Part shown: one piece after another, positions 1 to 8,095 of the stretch
How the letters are laid out: each line of letters opens with the position of its first letter
Numbering within the stretch: position 1 is the first letter of the stretch
NCBI GenBank assembly: GCA_910577825.1
Contig: CAJTOK010000036.1
Coordinates: forward strand, 1 to 38,082
DNA from: an uncultured Lachnospiraceae bacterium
GTDB lineage: Bacteria; Bacillota; Clostridia; Lachnospirales; Lachnospiraceae
Direction: 5' to 3'
Length of the DNA: 38,082 bases
The notes under the pieces: model-generated
Seen by the model: only the letters and a program-made list of their open reading frames with translations
Database searches by the model: none
What the model was told of the DNA's origin: nothing
Position numbers and translations under genes: made by a program

Positions 1-178
1 AAAGTTGTCTTCAAGGCTTTTTCTTTCCCTAACACTTCTGATGGCGGGGAAGCCCCATATGCACTAACTTACTTGTAAAAAATATAGAACTATGCCATAA
101 TAAAATCCAGGGAGGTAATTTATTATAGATATAAATAAGGATAAGAAAATAATTAAGGATTCTTTTTTATAATAAATT
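1..178. other. Left-edge intergenic DNA, no gene seen
   Basis: No reading frame with a ribosome site was found. The first 75 bases are richer in GC than the AT-rich 75-178 that follow and contain a small GGGG-AAG-CCCC hairpin near 46-57. This could be the tail of a structured RNA or gene whose body lies outside the window, but nothing in it is diagnostic. Bases 75-178 show no further structure. Confidence 0.4.
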
Positions 179-222
179 AAGGTGTACCGTAATGAAGTAA
201 AAACTTCTAAGTGGTACACCTT
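179..222. terminator. Hairpin terminator, probably bidirectional
   Basis: A 10-bp perfect stem AAGGTGTACC (179-188) pairs with GGTACACCTT (213-222). An inner stem GAAGT/ACTTC (194-198/203-207) closes an AAAA loop. A short T run (221-225) follows on the plus strand, fitting termination of rightward transcription from an unseen upstream gene. The leftward flank is also U-rich when read on the minus strand, so the hairpin can also end the secreted-protein mRNA, whose stop codon is about 45 bases away. Confidence 0.75.
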
Positions 223-266
223 TTTATACCCTTCTGGGCGTTTTTAAATTTTTTTCAACAGCAGGC

Positions 267-2228
267 TTATTCCACTGTTACATTAATCTGCTTTGAACGT
301 CCGTTTTTAGCGTATACATAAATTATACATGAACCTGTTCCTGCTGCAGTTATCTGTCCTGTCTTTGATACTGTTGCAACTGCTTTATTATCTGTTGCAT
401 AACGGAATTGTCTTGTATGGTTTTCATAAAGCTCTTCTTTGCTTGTATCATTTAACACTACATCTGCATTAATCTGTGCTGTCCCGCCATTATTTAATGT
501 ATAAGAACTATTATCTGCGTTTACACTCTTTACATCAGTAAATTTCTTGCTCTGGCTTCCTGCAAAATGTATATAAATGCTTCTGCCAAGCCTTACCTTT
601 TCACCATCTATTATCTTATACGCAACAACATAAGCTTTATAGCTTTTCTTTTTGTTTATTGCCTTACCATTAATTTTCTTGACACTTAATTTTGTTATTT
701 CACCATCATTTACAGAATATAATGATTTAGCAGTAAATTCCTTGCCGCAATACTGTACATATACATCATAACCGTCTGCGTCATCTGCTATGCCCCATGT
801 AATATTAATCTTATTACCAGTCTGGCTGCCATAAAGCCCTGAATTTAATTTTATAGCAGTAAGATTTTCAGGAGCCATTGTTGGTGCTGTAGTTGGAGCA
901 GTAGTAGGCTCTGTAGTAGGAACTACTGTTGGAGCAGTAGTAGGCTCTGTAGTAGGAACTACTGTTGGAGCAGTAGTAGGCTCTGTAGTAGGAACTACTG
1001 TTGGAACTGTGGTAGGTTCTGTAGTAGGAACTACTGTTGGAACTGTAGTAGGTTCTGTAGTAGGAACTACTGTTGGTACAGTAGTAGGTTTTGCTGGTAT
1101 ATTTACAGTTACCTTACATACAGCCATTAAATTATTGTCCTCTGTAACTGCAGTAACTGTACATGTACCATTAGAAATTGCTGTTACATTTCCTTTATCA
1201 TCTACAGTTGCAATATTTGTATCACTTGATAACCATTTTACATTTTTATTTTCTGCTGTAGATGGTACAACGGATGCTGTAAGCTGCCTGCTTTCACCAT
1301 CACGTGTAAATGTTAAAGAACCAGTGTTGAGTGTTACGCCTGTTACATAAGTATAAACTACATCTGTTGTGCCAATGCTGGTATTGCCTATAACCGTTGG
1401 CATACCTGGAATATTAACTGAACTGTTATGTACAGACACAACACCACCGGCATTGTCATGGATTTTGCCGCCATACATCTCAAAAGTACCATTGTTATAA
1501 ACAACACCGCCATCAGATGCAGTAGCAGTATTTCCGTATATTTCGCCGCCGTTCATTTTAAAGAAAGAATTTTCATTGTAAACATAAACAGCAGTACCAT
1601 TTTTTGCGGAGTTATTCTTAATTGCTGTCCCGCCATCCATAACCAGTGTGCCAGGGCTTCCAGAATTACCAGCCATAACAGCAGCACCTTCACCATTTTC
1701 ACCAGTATCATTATTCTGCAGGGTAGTACCATTGCCAAGGACTACTGTTGCACCGCCAGATACATAAACAAGACTGGCATCAGGGCCTGTCTTTATTCCG
1801 CTGTTGCTGCGCAGTGCAAGGTCATCTGTCTGCCATACCGCACCACCGTCAATGGTTATATTCCTGAATGTTACAACACTTCCAGCAGCACTTGCACTAA
1901 ATAAACCTGTTGAAATACCAGTACCCCTTTTAACAGTATGGCCTTTGCCATCTATTACAAGTTTGCTGTTTTCCTTTCCTGCAACAGACACCGGGCTGCT
2001 TCCCCAGTTGCCTGTAGTTAATGTAATATCCTGCAGCAGTTCAACCTGTACATTGCCTTCAGCAGAAGACCCCAGTGCATCCATAAGCCCTGCCTCAGTC
2101 CATGACAGGCCTGAATCTGTGCTGTAACGCACTTCTGCCACAACTGTTTCCTCTGCAGATGCCATGCCAGGCATAAGTCCTGTGGCAAGCGAAGCCACAA
2201 GCACTAATGATAAAACTCGTTTCTTCAT
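267..2228 (-). CDS. Secreted surface protein with Ig-like domains and a Pro/Thr repeat linker
   Basis: This 653-residue protein starts with a classic signal peptide (MKKR, hydrophobic stretch, ASA-EE cleavage near residue 25). Residues about 40-290 are rich in Gly, Asn and short strand motifs such as MDGGTAIKNNSA and MNGGEIYGNTA, typical of right-handed beta-helix folds. Residues about 293-375 look like a bacterial Ig-like (Big_2) domain (LTASVVPSTAENKNVKWLSS). Residues about 378-455 are a 12-residue repeat of the form PTTVPTVVPTTE. The C-terminal part has a fibronectin-like stretch (about 458-555) and a second Big_2-like end (AVATVSKTGQITAAGTGS). No LPXTG motif or transmembrane anchor is visible, so it is probably released or held non-covalently. 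The start is set by GGGAGG just upstream. A role in adhesion or carbohydrate binding is inference. Confidence 0.85.
   Translation of the reverse strand: MKKRVLSLVLVASLATGLMPGMASAEETVVAEVRYSTDSGLSWTEAGLMDALGSSAEGNVQVELLQDITLTTGNWGSSPVSVAGKENSKLVIDGKGHTVKRGTGISTGLFSASAAGSVVTFRNITIDGGAVWQTDDLALRSNSGIKTGPDASLVYVSGGATVVLGNGTTLQNNDTGENGEGAAVMAGNSGSPGTLVMDGGTAIKNNSAKNGTAVYVYNENSFFKMNGGEIYGNTATASDGGVVYNNGTFEMYGGKIHDNAGGVVSVHNSSVNIPGMPTVIGNTSIGTTDVVYTYVTGVTLNTGSLTFTRDGESRQLTASVVPSTAENKNVKWLSSDTNIATVDDKGNVTAISNGTCTVTAVTEDNNLMAVCKVTVNIPAKPTTVPTVVPTTEPTTVPTVVPTTEPTTVPTVVPTTEPTTAPTVVPTTEPTTAPTVVPTTEPTTAPTTAPTMAPENLTAIKLNSGLYGSQTGNKINITWGIADDADGYDVYVQYCGKEFTAKSLYSVNDGEITKLSVKKINGKAINKKKSYKAYVVAYKIIDGEKVRLGRSIYIHFAGSQSKKFTDVKSVNADNSSYTLNNGGTAQINADVVLNDTSKEELYENHTRQFRYATDNKAVATVSKTGQITAAGTGSCIIYVYAKNGRSKQINVTVE
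892..1071. repeat. Five tandem 36-bp coding repeats
   Basis: Five in-phase 36-bp units (starting at 892, 928, 964, 1000 and 1036) encode the 12-residue Pro/Thr unit of the secreted protein, with a degenerate sixth unit after 1072. Units 1-3 are almost identical and units 4-5 share a different variant, so the array has grown by at least two local duplications. The unit is a multiple of three, so copy changes alter linker length without a frameshift. Confidence 0.95.
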
Positions 2229-2299
2229 AAATTTTCCTCCCAGTTTTTTCTGTCCGGCTTAAAATACCATAAACCTGGATAATTTCTATTTCAATATCA

Positions 2300-2327
2300 A
2301 TTCTACTAGAATATATATATTTGTCAA
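2300..2327 (-). promoter_or_regulatory. Sigma-A type promoter of the secreted-protein gene
   Basis: Read on the minus strand, TTGACA (2322-2327) is followed after 16 bases by TAGAAT (2300-2305). The start codon lies about 72 bases downstream, leaving a short leader. It is divergent from the uppP promoter candidate about 25 bp away. Confidence 0.7.
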
Positions 2328-2352
2328 CATTAAAATTTTCCGGGGATAATAC

Positions 2353-2380
2353 TTGACTAACATGCCTGTAAAGATATAAG
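2353..2380 (+). promoter_or_regulatory. Candidate promoter of uppP
   Basis: TTGACT (2353-2358), a 16-base gap, then TATAAG (2375-2380). Transcription would start near 2387, about 50 bases before uppP. Confidence 0.55.
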
Positions 2381-2437
2381 CTATCAAAGGGCTTCTGGCA
2401 AAAAAATTTCTGTAAAGAAGGAAGGTAAGGTATATTT

Positions 2438-3277
2438 ATGCTTGAAATTTTAAAATCAATTTTATTTGGGATTGTGGAGGGCATTACAGAGTGGCTTCCT
2501 ATAAGCAGCACAGGACATATGATTCTTCTTGATGAATTTATAACACTGGATGCAGCAGACGCATTTAAAGAAATGTATCTTGTAGTTATACAGCTTGGTG
2601 CAATACTTGCAGTTGTTATATTGTTCTGGAACCAGATATGGCCATTCTGCCTGCCATCAGGCAATAACAGCAGCGGCATTATGGGATACATAAGAAAAGA
2701 TACTTTTATAATGTGGTTTAAAATAGCAGCAGCATGTATCCCGGCAGTAATAATAGAGCTTGCAATGGGGGATAAGCTGGAGGAAATGTTTTATAATTAC
2801 CAGACAGTTGCAATTATGCTTATAGCTGTCGGGATAATTTTTATACTTATTGAAAACAGGAATAAAGGCCAGGAAGCCAGGGTAACAGGGATACCAGGGA
2901 TTACATACCAGACAGCATTCCTTATAGGTGTATTCCAGCTGGTGGCAGCAGTATTTCCAGGGACATCACGTTCTGGTGCAACAATTATAGGCGGCCTTGT
3001 ACTTGGATTAACAAGGACGGTAGCAGCAGAGTTTACATTTTACCTTGCAATACCTGTAATGTTTGGTGCAAGCCTTATAAAAATCCTTAAATTCGGGCTG
3101 TCATTTACAGGAAATGAAGCATTAATACTTTTAACAGGCATGGCAACAGCATTTATAGTATCACTTGTGGTTATAAAATTCCTTATGGGATATATTAAGA
3201 AACATGACTTTAAAGTGTTTGGATGGTACAGGATTATACTTGGTGTGCTTGTACTTGGATATTTTATGGTATTTTAG
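2438..3277 (+). CDS. uppP: Undecaprenyl-diphosphatase UppP (BacA)
   Basis: UppP is an integral membrane phosphatase that turns undecaprenyl diphosphate into the monophosphate, recycling the lipid carrier of peptidoglycan and teichoic-acid synthesis; overproduction gives bacitracin resistance in known members. The 279-residue protein has both family signatures: EGITEWLPISSTGH near residues 14-27, with the catalytic Glu pair region, and FPGTSRSGATI near residues 180-190. Several hydrophobic helices span the chain, and the length fits the family (265-280). AGGAAGGTAAGG precedes the ATG. The gene has its own promoter candidate and is followed by a new promoter for asd, so it is probably monocistronic. 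It pairs functionally with uppS further along the window. Confidence 0.97.
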   Translation: MLEILKSILFGIVEGITEWLPISSTGHMILLDEFITLDAADAFKEMYLVVIQLGAILAVVILFWNQIWPFCLPSGNNSSGIMGYIRKDTFIMWFKIAAACIPAVIIELAMGDKLEEMFYNYQTVAIMLIAVGIIFILIENRNKGQEARVTGIPGITYQTAFLIGVFQLVAAVFPGTSRSGATIIGGLVLGLTRTVAAEFTFYLAIPVMFGASLIKILKFGLSFTGNEALILLTGMATAFIVSLVVIKFLMGYIKKHDFKVFGWYRIILGVLVLGYFMVF

Positions 3278-3278
3278 T

Positions 3279-3307
3279 TTGACTTATAAAGCAATATAGT
3301 GTAAAAT
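3279..3307 (+). promoter_or_regulatory. Promoter of asd
   Basis: TTGACT (3279-3284), a 17-base gap, then TAAAAT (3302-3307), beginning right after the uppP stop codon. The same -35/-10 pair with the same spacing occurs before uppS at 16810. The leader is only about 75 bases, too short for a lysine riboswitch; it contains one weak CCGT/ACGG hairpin near 3358-3368. Confidence 0.65.
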
Positions 3308-3393
3308 TTATTAACAATATACTGTGTCCTGATGGAACAGAAGTGGTATAAATAGAGCCGTACTTACGGTGAGATAAGACTATGGAGGATGAC

Positions 3394-4491
3394 ATGGATA
3401 AAAAATTAAGAGCTGGTATCCTTGGTGGTACTGGAATGGTGGGACAGAGGTTTATTTCATTATTAGAGAACCATCCCTGGTTTGAAGTAACTGCTATAGC
3501 AGCAAGCCCGAGAAGTGCAGGGAAAAGGTATGAGGAAGCAGCAGGCGGCCGCTGGAAGATGCAGACACCTATGCCAGAAGCAGTTAAGGATATTATTGTT
3601 AAAGATGTCAGTGATGTTAGAGGTGTAGCTTCAGAGGCAGATTTTGTTTTTAGTGCAGTTGATATGTCTAAAGATGAGATTAAGAGGATTGAAGAAGAAT
3701 ATGCTAAAACAGAAACTCCAGTTGTTTCTAATAACAGCGCCCACAGATGGACGCCTGATGTCCCTATGGTTGTGCCTGAACTTAACCCGGAACATTTAGA
3801 GGTTATAAGCAGCCAGAAGAAGCGTCTTGGCACAAAAAGGGGATTTATTGCCGTTAAGCCGAACTGCTCCATACAAAGCTACACACCTGCACTCCATGCA
3901 CTGAAAAAAGCAGGTTTTATGCCAAAGACAGTAGTTGCAACAACATACCAGGCAATTTCAGGCGCAGGCAGGACATTTAAAGAGTGGCCTGAAATGGAAG
4001 GGAACATTATCCCGTTTATCGGCGGAGAAGAAGAAAAGAGCGAGCAAGAGCCATTACGTATATGGGGGCATATTGAGAACGGTGAAATTATAAAAGCTTC
4101 ATCACCTGTTATTACAACGCAGTGCATACGTGTGCCTGTGCTGGATGGCCATACAGCAGCAGTATTTATGGATTTTGAAGAAGGAAACAGGCCTTCCAGG
4201 GAACAGATTATTAAAATATGGAGGGAGTTTAAAGGGCTTCCACAGGAACTAAACCTTCCAAATGCACCAAAGAACTTTATACAATATCTTGACGAGGAGA
4301 ACCGCCCACAGGTAACACTTGATGTTAATTACGGGAATGGTTTTGGCATATCACTGGGACGCCTGCGTGAAGATACAGTATTTGATTATAAATTCGTCGG
4401 CTTATCACATAATACAGTACGCGGGGCAGCAGGAGGCGGCATACTTACAGCAGAACTCCTTAAAGCAAAAGGATATATTGCTGCTAAATAA
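3394..4491 (+). CDS. asd: Aspartate-semialdehyde dehydrogenase
   Basis: Asd reduces aspartyl phosphate to aspartate semialdehyde with NADPH, the branch point to lysine, diaminopimelate, threonine and methionine. The N-terminal nucleotide-binding loop GILGGTGMVGQRF is at about residues 8-20, and the catalytic cysteine is Cys158 in KPNCSIQ. The sequence is of the type common in archaea, fungi and many Clostridia (about 350-365 residues), not the E. coli type. An upstream in-frame ATG at 3382 exists, but its own GGAGG (3384-3388) sits five bases before the ATG at 3394, and MDKKLRAGILGG is a normal family start, so 3394 is preferred (365 residues). A Nudix-like gene follows 19 bases later, probably in the same transcript. 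Confidence 0.95.
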   Translation: MDKKLRAGILGGTGMVGQRFISLLENHPWFEVTAIAASPRSAGKRYEEAAGGRWKMQTPMPEAVKDIIVKDVSDVRGVASEADFVFSAVDMSKDEIKRIEEEYAKTETPVVSNNSAHRWTPDVPMVVPELNPEHLEVISSQKKRLGTKRGFIAVKPNCSIQSYTPALHALKKAGFMPKTVVATTYQAISGAGRTFKEWPEMEGNIIPFIGGEEEKSEQEPLRIWGHIENGEIIKASSPVITTQCIRVPVLDGHTAAVFMDFEEGNRPSREQIIKIWREFKGLPQELNLPNAPKNFIQYLDEENRPQVTLDVNYGNGFGISLGRLREDTVFDYKFVGLSHNTVRGAAGGGILTAELLKAKGYIAAK

Positions 4492-4510
4492 TATCTGGTA
4501 TGGGGGAAAT

Positions 4511-4909
4511 ATGGAAAGATACAGGATTTTAGTTAAAGGCATTGTTAAAAAAGATAATAAATTCCTTGTAGTACAGAAGTGGTTTGATGACAATATATCC
4601 GACCCTTACAGATGGGAATTTATTGATGCTGAAGCAGAATTTGGGGAGTCACCTGATATTGCCGTAATAAGGGCAATAAATGAACAGACAGGCATTACTG
4701 CAATAGTAGACAGGATTTTATATACATGGACATTTGTCCTTGGCACGGAATGCAGCCTGGGCCTTGCTTACCTGTGCCTGACAGATGAGGATGATGTTAT
4801 TCTCTCAGAAGAATTAAATGGTGCAGAGTGGATTGAAGGCATGGATTTTGATAAATACATCCATAATAAATCCATGCTTGAAGATTTGGAAAAAGCGGAG
4901 TTATACTAA
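4511..4909 (+). CDS. Nudix-fold protein with a degenerate Nudix box
   Basis: This 132-residue protein has the size and layout of a MutT-type Nudix hydrolase: an N-terminal strand pair (ILVKGIVKKDNKFLVVQKW), the box helix and a C-terminal WIEGMDF strand. The box reads EFGESPDIAVIRAINEQTGI near residues 43-62. Compared with the family pattern G-x5-E-x7-R-E-U-x-E-E-x-G-U, the Glu after Arg is Ala and the second Glu of the EE pair is Gln, so two of the three usual metal ligands are lost. The usual PGG loop before the box is also replaced. Hydrolase activity is therefore doubtful; a binding or regulatory role is possible. The start is set by GGGGG at 4502-4506. It lies between asd and pyrC and may be co-transcribed with both. 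Confidence 0.8.
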   Translation: MERYRILVKGIVKKDNKFLVVQKWFDDNISDPYRWEFIDAEAEFGESPDIAVIRAINEQTGITAIVDRILYTWTFVLGTECSLGLAYLCLTDEDDVILSEELNGAEWIEGMDFDKYIHNKSMLEDLEKAELY

Positions 4910-4923
4910 TTGTACTACGAGGT

Positions 4924-4956
4924 GCATCTGTTAAAATTTTAGCAGATGCCCTCTGC
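4924..4956 (+). promoter_or_regulatory. Two mutually exclusive hairpins before pyrC
   Basis: GCATCTG (4924-4930) can pair with CAGATGC (4943-4949). Alternatively GCAGA (4942-4946) can pair with TCTGC (4952-4956). Both use the same central bases, so only one can form. Neither is followed by a clear U run. It sits directly upstream of the pyrimidine gene run, where attenuation is common in Firmicutes, but no convincing PyrR-binding loop was recognised. Confidence 0.35.
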
Positions 4957-4996
4957 ATATAAAGAATGTTTGCTATATGCAGGAATGGAGAGTAAA

Positions 4997-6277
4997 ATGG
5001 GCAGATACTTAATTAAAAACGGCCATCTTATAGACCCTGCAAATGGAATTGATGGCAGAATGGATATTTTAATACAGGACGGCATGGTCTGTAAAGTGGC
5101 AGGAAATATTGATGGAAACAATGCTGGTACAGAAGTGGTTAATGCCTCTGGCAAATATATAATGCCAGGATTTATTGATTTGCATGTACATTTAAGAGAG
5201 CCAGGGTTTGAATACAAAGAAACTGTAATGACAGGTGCAAGGGCAGCAGCAAAGGGCGGTGTTACAACTATATGCCCGATGCCAAATACAAAACCTGTTA
5301 TTGATACACCTGCAGGGGTAAAGGATTTGCTTGAAAGGGCAAAAGATGCACCTGTACATATACTTCCAATAGGTGCAATAACTTCAGGGCAGGAGGGCAT
5401 AGACATTACAGATATTGAAGGAATGAAAGAAGCAGGTGCTGTTGCCATAAGCGAAGATGGCAAATCAGTAATGGATTCATGGATTTTTATGCAGGCGCTC
5501 CATGAAGCTGCAAGAACTGGTATGCCAGTGTTTTCACACTGTGAAGATACCGGGCTTGTGGACGGCGGCGTAATGAATTATGGCGCAAAGTCAGAAGAAC
5601 TGGGGCTTCCAGGGATAATTAATGCTGCTGAGGATGTAATTGTGGCAAGGGATATATTTATGGCAAAAGAAGCAGGGTGCAGGCTGCATTTGTGCCACTG
5701 TTCCACAGCAGACAGTGTTTTACTCGTGGAGATGGCAAAGAAACAGGGGCTTCCTGTTACAGCTGAAGCCTGCCCGCACCATTTTACAATGTCTGATGAT
5801 GAAATTACAGAAGATGACGGAAGGTTTAAAATGAACCCTCCGCTAAGGGGCAGGGCAGACGTTGAAGCATTAAAAAACGGGCTTAAAAACGGCATTATGG
5901 ATATAATATCCACAGACCATGCACCACATGGTACAGAAGAAAAAGCACAAAGCATGTTAAAAGCACCATTTGGCATTACAGGGCTTGAAACTTCATTTGC
6001 ATTAGGGTATACAGTCCTTGTAAAAGGAGGATACCTTACACTGCCAGAACTTGTCCGTAAAATGAGCGTAAACCCTGCAAAAGTTATAGGGATAGATAAA
6101 GGAAATCTTGCAGAAGGGAAAATGGCAGACCTGGTTATAGCAGACCTGGACACAGAATATGAAATTGACAGCAGCAAATTTGAATCCAAAGGGAAGAATA
6201 CACCATTTAACGGAATGAAGGTCTATGGAAGAATTGAGAAAACATTTGTGTGCGGCAGGATGGTTTACTGCATATAG
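4997..6277 (+). CDS. pyrC: Dihydroorotase
   Basis: PyrC closes carbamoyl-aspartate to dihydroorotate, the third step of UMP synthesis. This is the type I, B. subtilis-like form (426 residues). Metal and substrate motifs are all present: DLHVHLREPG (His63, His65), PMPNTKP, SHCED, HLCHCST, ACPHH and the catalytic STDHAPHG. ATGs at 4946 and 4985 are in frame, but GGAG at 4987-4990 has good spacing only to 4997, and MGRYLIKNGHLIDPANGID matches family starts. pyrF follows after 37 bases, beginning a pyrC-pyrF-pyrK-pyrD run. The cytosolic product hands dihydroorotate to PyrD/PyrK encoded just downstream. Confidence 0.96.
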   Translation: MGRYLIKNGHLIDPANGIDGRMDILIQDGMVCKVAGNIDGNNAGTEVVNASGKYIMPGFIDLHVHLREPGFEYKETVMTGARAAAKGGVTTICPMPNTKPVIDTPAGVKDLLERAKDAPVHILPIGAITSGQEGIDITDIEGMKEAGAVAISEDGKSVMDSWIFMQALHEAARTGMPVFSHCEDTGLVDGGVMNYGAKSEELGLPGIINAAEDVIVARDIFMAKEAGCRLHLCHCSTADSVLLVEMAKKQGLPVTAEACPHHFTMSDDEITEDDGRFKMNPPLRGRADVEALKNGLKNGIMDIISTDHAPHGTEEKAQSMLKAPFGITGLETSFALGYTVLVKGGYLTLPELVRKMSVNPAKVIGIDKGNLAEGKMADLVIADLDTEYEIDSSKFESKGKNTPFNGMKVYGRIEKTFVCGRMVYCI

Positions 6278-6314
6278 ATTAAAGAATATATTTAAATTTA
6301 AAGGGGGTAAATAA

Positions 6315-7232
6315 TTGGTCCAGAAATTAATTGAAGAAATTACAAAGAAAAATGCACCTGTTGTAGCAGGCCTTGACCCAATGCTTTCATATGTCCCGGA
6401 ACATATACAGAAAAAAGCATTTGATGAATCTGGCGAAACACTGGAAGGTGCGGCAGAGGCAATATGGCAGTTTAATAAAGGCATTATTGATGCAATATAT
6501 GACCTTGTGCCTGCTGTAAAGCCACAGATTGCAATGTATGAACAGTTTGGCGTCCCAGGTGTTGCTGTATTCCAGAAAACAGTTGATTACTGTAAAGAGA
6601 AAGGGCTTGTAGTAATCGGGGATGTTAAGCGTGGTGATATAGGTTCTACATCAGCAGCATATGCAGCAGGCCATCTTGGAAAGGTACAGGTTGGAAACAG
6701 TATATGCAGTGCTTTTGACGAAGATTTCATTACTGTAAACCCATATCTGGGAAGTGATGGCATAAATCCATTTTTAGATATCTGCAATAAAGAGGACAAG
6801 GGAATATTTATACTTGTTAAGACATCTAACCCTTCAAGCGGTGAGTTCCAGGACAAGGTTTTTGAAGGAAAGCCTTTATATGGACTTGTTGCAGAAAAGG
6901 TTGCAGAGTGGGGTGCACAGTGCATGGACGGGTCTTACAGCAATGTGGGCTGTGTAATCGGTGCAACTTATCCTGGCATGGGCAAGGTGCTAAGAAAGAT
7001 GCTCCCACATAATTATATACTTGTGCCGGGATATGGCGCACAGGGCGGTACTGCAAAAGATTTAAAGCCATACTTCAATGAGGACGGGCTTGGCGCAATT
7101 ATTAATTCATCAAGAGGGATTATTGCTGCCTATAAACAAGAGAAATACCAGAAATTTGGCGGACAGGGCTATGCAGATGCGTCAAGGCAGGCTGTTATTG
7201 ATATGATAGAGGATATTAACAGCATTTTTTAA
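6315..7232 (+). CDS. pyrF: Orotidine 5'-phosphate decarboxylase, long form
   Basis: PyrF decarboxylates OMP to UMP, the last step of the pathway. The 305-residue chain is the longer subfamily, unlike the roughly 235-residue E. coli or B. subtilis type. The catalytic signature GDVKRGDIGSTS lies near residues 101-112, and a phosphate-binding GAQGG and SSRGI are near the C-terminus. Translation starts at TTG: AGGGGG at 6302-6306 is eight bases upstream and the following VQKLIEEITKKNAPVVAGLDP is a typical beginning for the family. A TTG start may hold expression down relative to its neighbours. Confidence 0.95.
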   Translation: MVQKLIEEITKKNAPVVAGLDPMLSYVPEHIQKKAFDESGETLEGAAEAIWQFNKGIIDAIYDLVPAVKPQIAMYEQFGVPGVAVFQKTVDYCKEKGLVVIGDVKRGDIGSTSAAYAAGHLGKVQVGNSICSAFDEDFITVNPYLGSDGINPFLDICNKEDKGIFILVKTSNPSSGEFQDKVFEGKPLYGLVAEKVAEWGAQCMDGSYSNVGCVIGATYPGMGKVLRKMLPHNYILVPGYGAQGGTAKDLKPYFNEDGLGAIINSSRGIIAAYKQEKYQKFGGQGYADASRQAVIDMIEDINSIF

Positions 7233-7281
7233 CCGGAAAAATATATTTATATAAAATACTTACTAAAATGGAGAAGTTTAT

Positions 7282-8070
7282 ATGGCTGATAATAAAAAGT
7301 GCCTGGCATATATTACAAGCCAGGTAAAACTTGCAGATGGCATTTACAGCATGTGGCTTAAATTCCCAGAAGATACAGACATTGCAGGAAAAGCAGTGCC
7401 CGGGCAGTTTATATCTATGTACAGCAGGGATAGCAGCAGGCTTTTGCCAAGGCCAATAAGCATATGCGGGATAAATGCGCCTGATAATATGTTAAGGGTT
7501 GTATACCGCATTGCCGGGAAGGGGACAGAAGAATTTTCCCATATGGCAGCAGGGGACAGCATTGGCGTTATTGCACCCCTTGGCAATGGTTTTAATATTA
7601 AAGAAACTGCCGGGAAAAGGATACTCCTTATAGGCGGCGGGATAGGAATCCCCCCTATGCTGGGGCTTGCAGCAGGCATTAAAGGTGATGTAACGGCAGT
7701 TCTTGGCTACAGGGATGGCAGCTTGTTTCTAAAAGAAGAATTTAAGCCATATGCAGATGTTTATGTTTCAACAGAAGATGGCAGTGCAGGCATTAAAGGC
7801 AATGTAACTGATGCAGTTAAACATTACGGGATTAAAGCAGATATCATATATGCCTGCGGGCCTCTGCCAATGTTACGTGGTGTCAGGACATTTGCAGCAG
7901 AAAACGGAATAAAAGCATATGTATCATTAGAGGAAAAAATGGCATGTGGTATAGGTGCATGTCTTGGCTGCGTGTGTGCTTCAAAGGAAAAAGACACACA
8001 CACCAATGTAAATAATAAAAGGATTTGCAAGGATGGCCCTGTGTTTGATGCAATGGAAATTGAATTTTAG
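7282..8070 (+). CDS. pyrK: Dihydroorotate dehydrogenase electron transfer subunit
   Basis: PyrK is the iron-sulfur flavoprotein that passes electrons from the FMN of PyrD to NAD. The FAD-binding motif RPISICGI is near residues 54-61, and a nucleotide-binding GGGIGIPPMLGLA is near 120-132. The [2Fe-2S] ligands are in CGIGACLGCVC (around residues 220-230), with a further Cys in RICKDGPVF. The length (262) fits the family. GGAGAAG precedes the ATG. It lies directly upstream of pyrD, the standard arrangement for the heterotetrameric class 1B enzyme. Confidence 0.96.
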   Translation: MADNKKCLAYITSQVKLADGIYSMWLKFPEDTDIAGKAVPGQFISMYSRDSSRLLPRPISICGINAPDNMLRVVYRIAGKGTEEFSHMAAGDSIGVIAPLGNGFNIKETAGKRILLIGGGIGIPPMLGLAAGIKGDVTAVLGYRDGSLFLKEEFKPYADVYVSTEDGSAGIKGNVTDAVKHYGIKADIIYACGPLPMLRGVRTFAAENGIKAYVSLEEKMACGIGACLGCVCASKEKDTHTNVNNKRICKDGPVFDAMEIEF

Positions 8071-8095
8071 CGTACTATATATACAGAGGTAAATT

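Noticed and set aside
1..75. End of a 6S or other housekeeping RNA at the left edge
   Set aside because: A GGGG/CCCC hairpin alone is not diagnostic and the partner strand would lie outside the window.
892..1071. Regular 36-bp repeats that could suggest a CRISPR array
   Set aside because: The units are directly joined without spacers and encode a Pro/Thr-rich protein segment in frame.
1009..1350. Plus-strand open frame opposite the secreted protein
   Set aside because: It is low-complexity, has no ribosome site and mirrors the tandem repeat of the real gene on the other strand.
3308..3393. Lysine riboswitch before asd
   Set aside because: The leader is under 90 bases and shows only one weak 4-bp hairpin, far short of the known aptamer.
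4910..4996. PyrR-binding attenuator before pyrC
   Set aside because: No convincing conserved PyrR loop and no terminator with a U run were found.
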